Origin: Guyparkeria sp. WRN-7
Lineage (GTDB): Bacteria; Pseudomonadota; Gammaproteobacteria; Halothiobacillales; Halothiobacillaceae
Assembly (NCBI RefSeq): GCF_001641825.1
Contig: NZ_LRFH01000016.1
Location: 62,001-126,000 of the forward strand
DNA: 64,000 nt
Reading direction: 5' to 3'
The translations under genes and the position numbers were made by a program. The notes beneath the pieces were generated by a model that saw only the letters and a list, made by a program, of their open reading frames with translations, was not told where the DNA came from and ran no database searches. Shown piece by piece: positions 63,492-64,000 of the stretch (within the stretch, counting starts at the first letter, position 1; the number at the start of each line of letters is the position of its first letter).

Positions 63492-64000
63492 TCACTCCTC
63501 CAGCAGTTCCTCGAAGCGGATATTGCCGTCCGTGTCACGCGTGAAGGCCTTGCCGAAGGCATTGTCGAAAATGCTGAGGAACGCGGCCCAGCCGTCCCGG
63601 TCCGGGTCGTCCAGATTCCCCTCGATCGGGATGCGGAAGGCGAACTGGTCCTCGGGCTGGTTCTCGAAGATTTCCATGAACCCCGAGACGACCGATTCCC
63701 ACAGGACATTGAACGGGTTCTGGTCCTGCTCGCGCAAGTCGACTAGTGAGATGTCCGTGGCCACGGCCTTGACGTAGCCGCTCATGCGGCCGTCCGCGGC
63801 GGCCAGCTCGGTGAACAGGCCGAGGTTTCCGCGCTCGAAGTCGACGGCGGCGAACGCGTTGGCGTAGTCGTTGAAGGCGGGCAGGGAGGCCTGCCGCAAT
63901 TCCGCGGCGAGATCGAAGTCCGGAATCGCCTGGATCACGTTCAGTTTGCCTTCCACCGTGAGCGCGCCGCCGCCCAGCGAACGGCCGGTGACCCGCAGGT
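63492..64000 (-). CDS. AsmA/DUF748-like protein, C-terminal part (partial)
   Basis: The frame is open to the right edge, so only the last 169 or so residues are seen. It shows the repeating beta-strand pattern and terms such as LTVEGKLNVIQ, YANAFAAVDFERG and PFNVLWESVVSGFMEIFENQP, typical of the C-terminal region of the DUF748/AsmA-like periplasmic proteins involved in envelope lipid transport. The family call is tentative. Confidence 0.75.
   Translation of the reverse strand, partial: LRVTGRSLGGGALTVEGKLNVIQAIPDFDLAAELRQASLPAFNDYANAFAAVDFERGNLGLFTELAAADGRMSGYVKAVATDISLVDLREQDQNPFNVLWESVVSGFMEIFENQPEDQFAFRIPIEGNLDDPDRDGWAAFLSIFDNAFGKAFTRDTDGNIRFEELLEE

Overview
The window is high-GC, gene-dense gammaproteobacterial chromosome with little intergenic space. 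Gene content points to a halophilic or halotolerant, motile, sulfide-oxidising bacterium. It has a complete ectoine operon (ectABC), a sulfide:quinone oxidoreductase with all three redox cysteines, flagellin genes with a full pseudaminic-acid pathway, and type IV pilus regulators (PilZ, FimX-like). Halothiobacillaceae (Halothiobacillus/Guyparkeria) would fit, but that assignment is inference from gene content. I saw no rRNA, tRNA, CRISPR array or transposase gene.

Layout. 1-4.8 kb: holB-pilZ-tatD, an order also known from Pseudomonas, convergent with gloB-mltD. 4.9-8.4 kb: comEC and two small proteins of unknown function. 8.5-13 kb: ectABC with a strong promoter, intercistronic hairpins and a terminator, then an NsrR-type regulator with its own operator, and hemN. 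13.2-20.1 kb: a TRIC-like membrane protein, a YadGH-type ABC transporter, small stress genes (msrA and others), an endonuclease III relative and a glucan phosphorylase. 20.1-32.7 kb: flagellar filament block fliC-flaG-fliD-fliS-(fliT-like) with sigma-28 promoters, a Maf-type flagellin glycosyltransferase, and an overlapping six-gene operon pseBCFGHI. Together these supply the filament, its chaperones and its glycan.

32.7-41 kb: roxA, sqr, prmB, psd and the EF-P set (efp, epmA, divergent epmB). RoxA, PrmB and EpmA/B all modify translation components. 41-44.8 kb: a large PilZ-like protein translationally coupled to a degenerate GGDEF/EAL FimX-like protein, probably a c-di-GMP input to type IV pili. 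44.9-49.4 kb: folB-midA, a degenerate SDR, a squalene/phytoene-synthase-fold protein and a chemoreceptor. 49.4-53.1 kb: operon mtaD-ubiG-gph/mupP-unknown, bracketed and interrupted by two related inverted-repeat elements. 53.2-58.4 kb: argD (with an attenuator-like leader), argF, a cupin, argA and rsmJ. 58.4-61.7 kb: an unfamiliar two-gene operon of an ATP-grasp ligase and a 678-aa protein with papain-like Cys/His/Asn motifs. 61.9-64 kb: a DUF4174 protein, a patatin-like lipase and the 3' end of an AsmA/DUF748-like gene.

Most worth a second look: the ATP-grasp/papain-like pair; the two palindromic elements, which share fixed ends but have element-specific self-complementary cores; epmA, whose conserved N-terminus lies upstream of any usual start codon and in frame with efp; and the argD leader.
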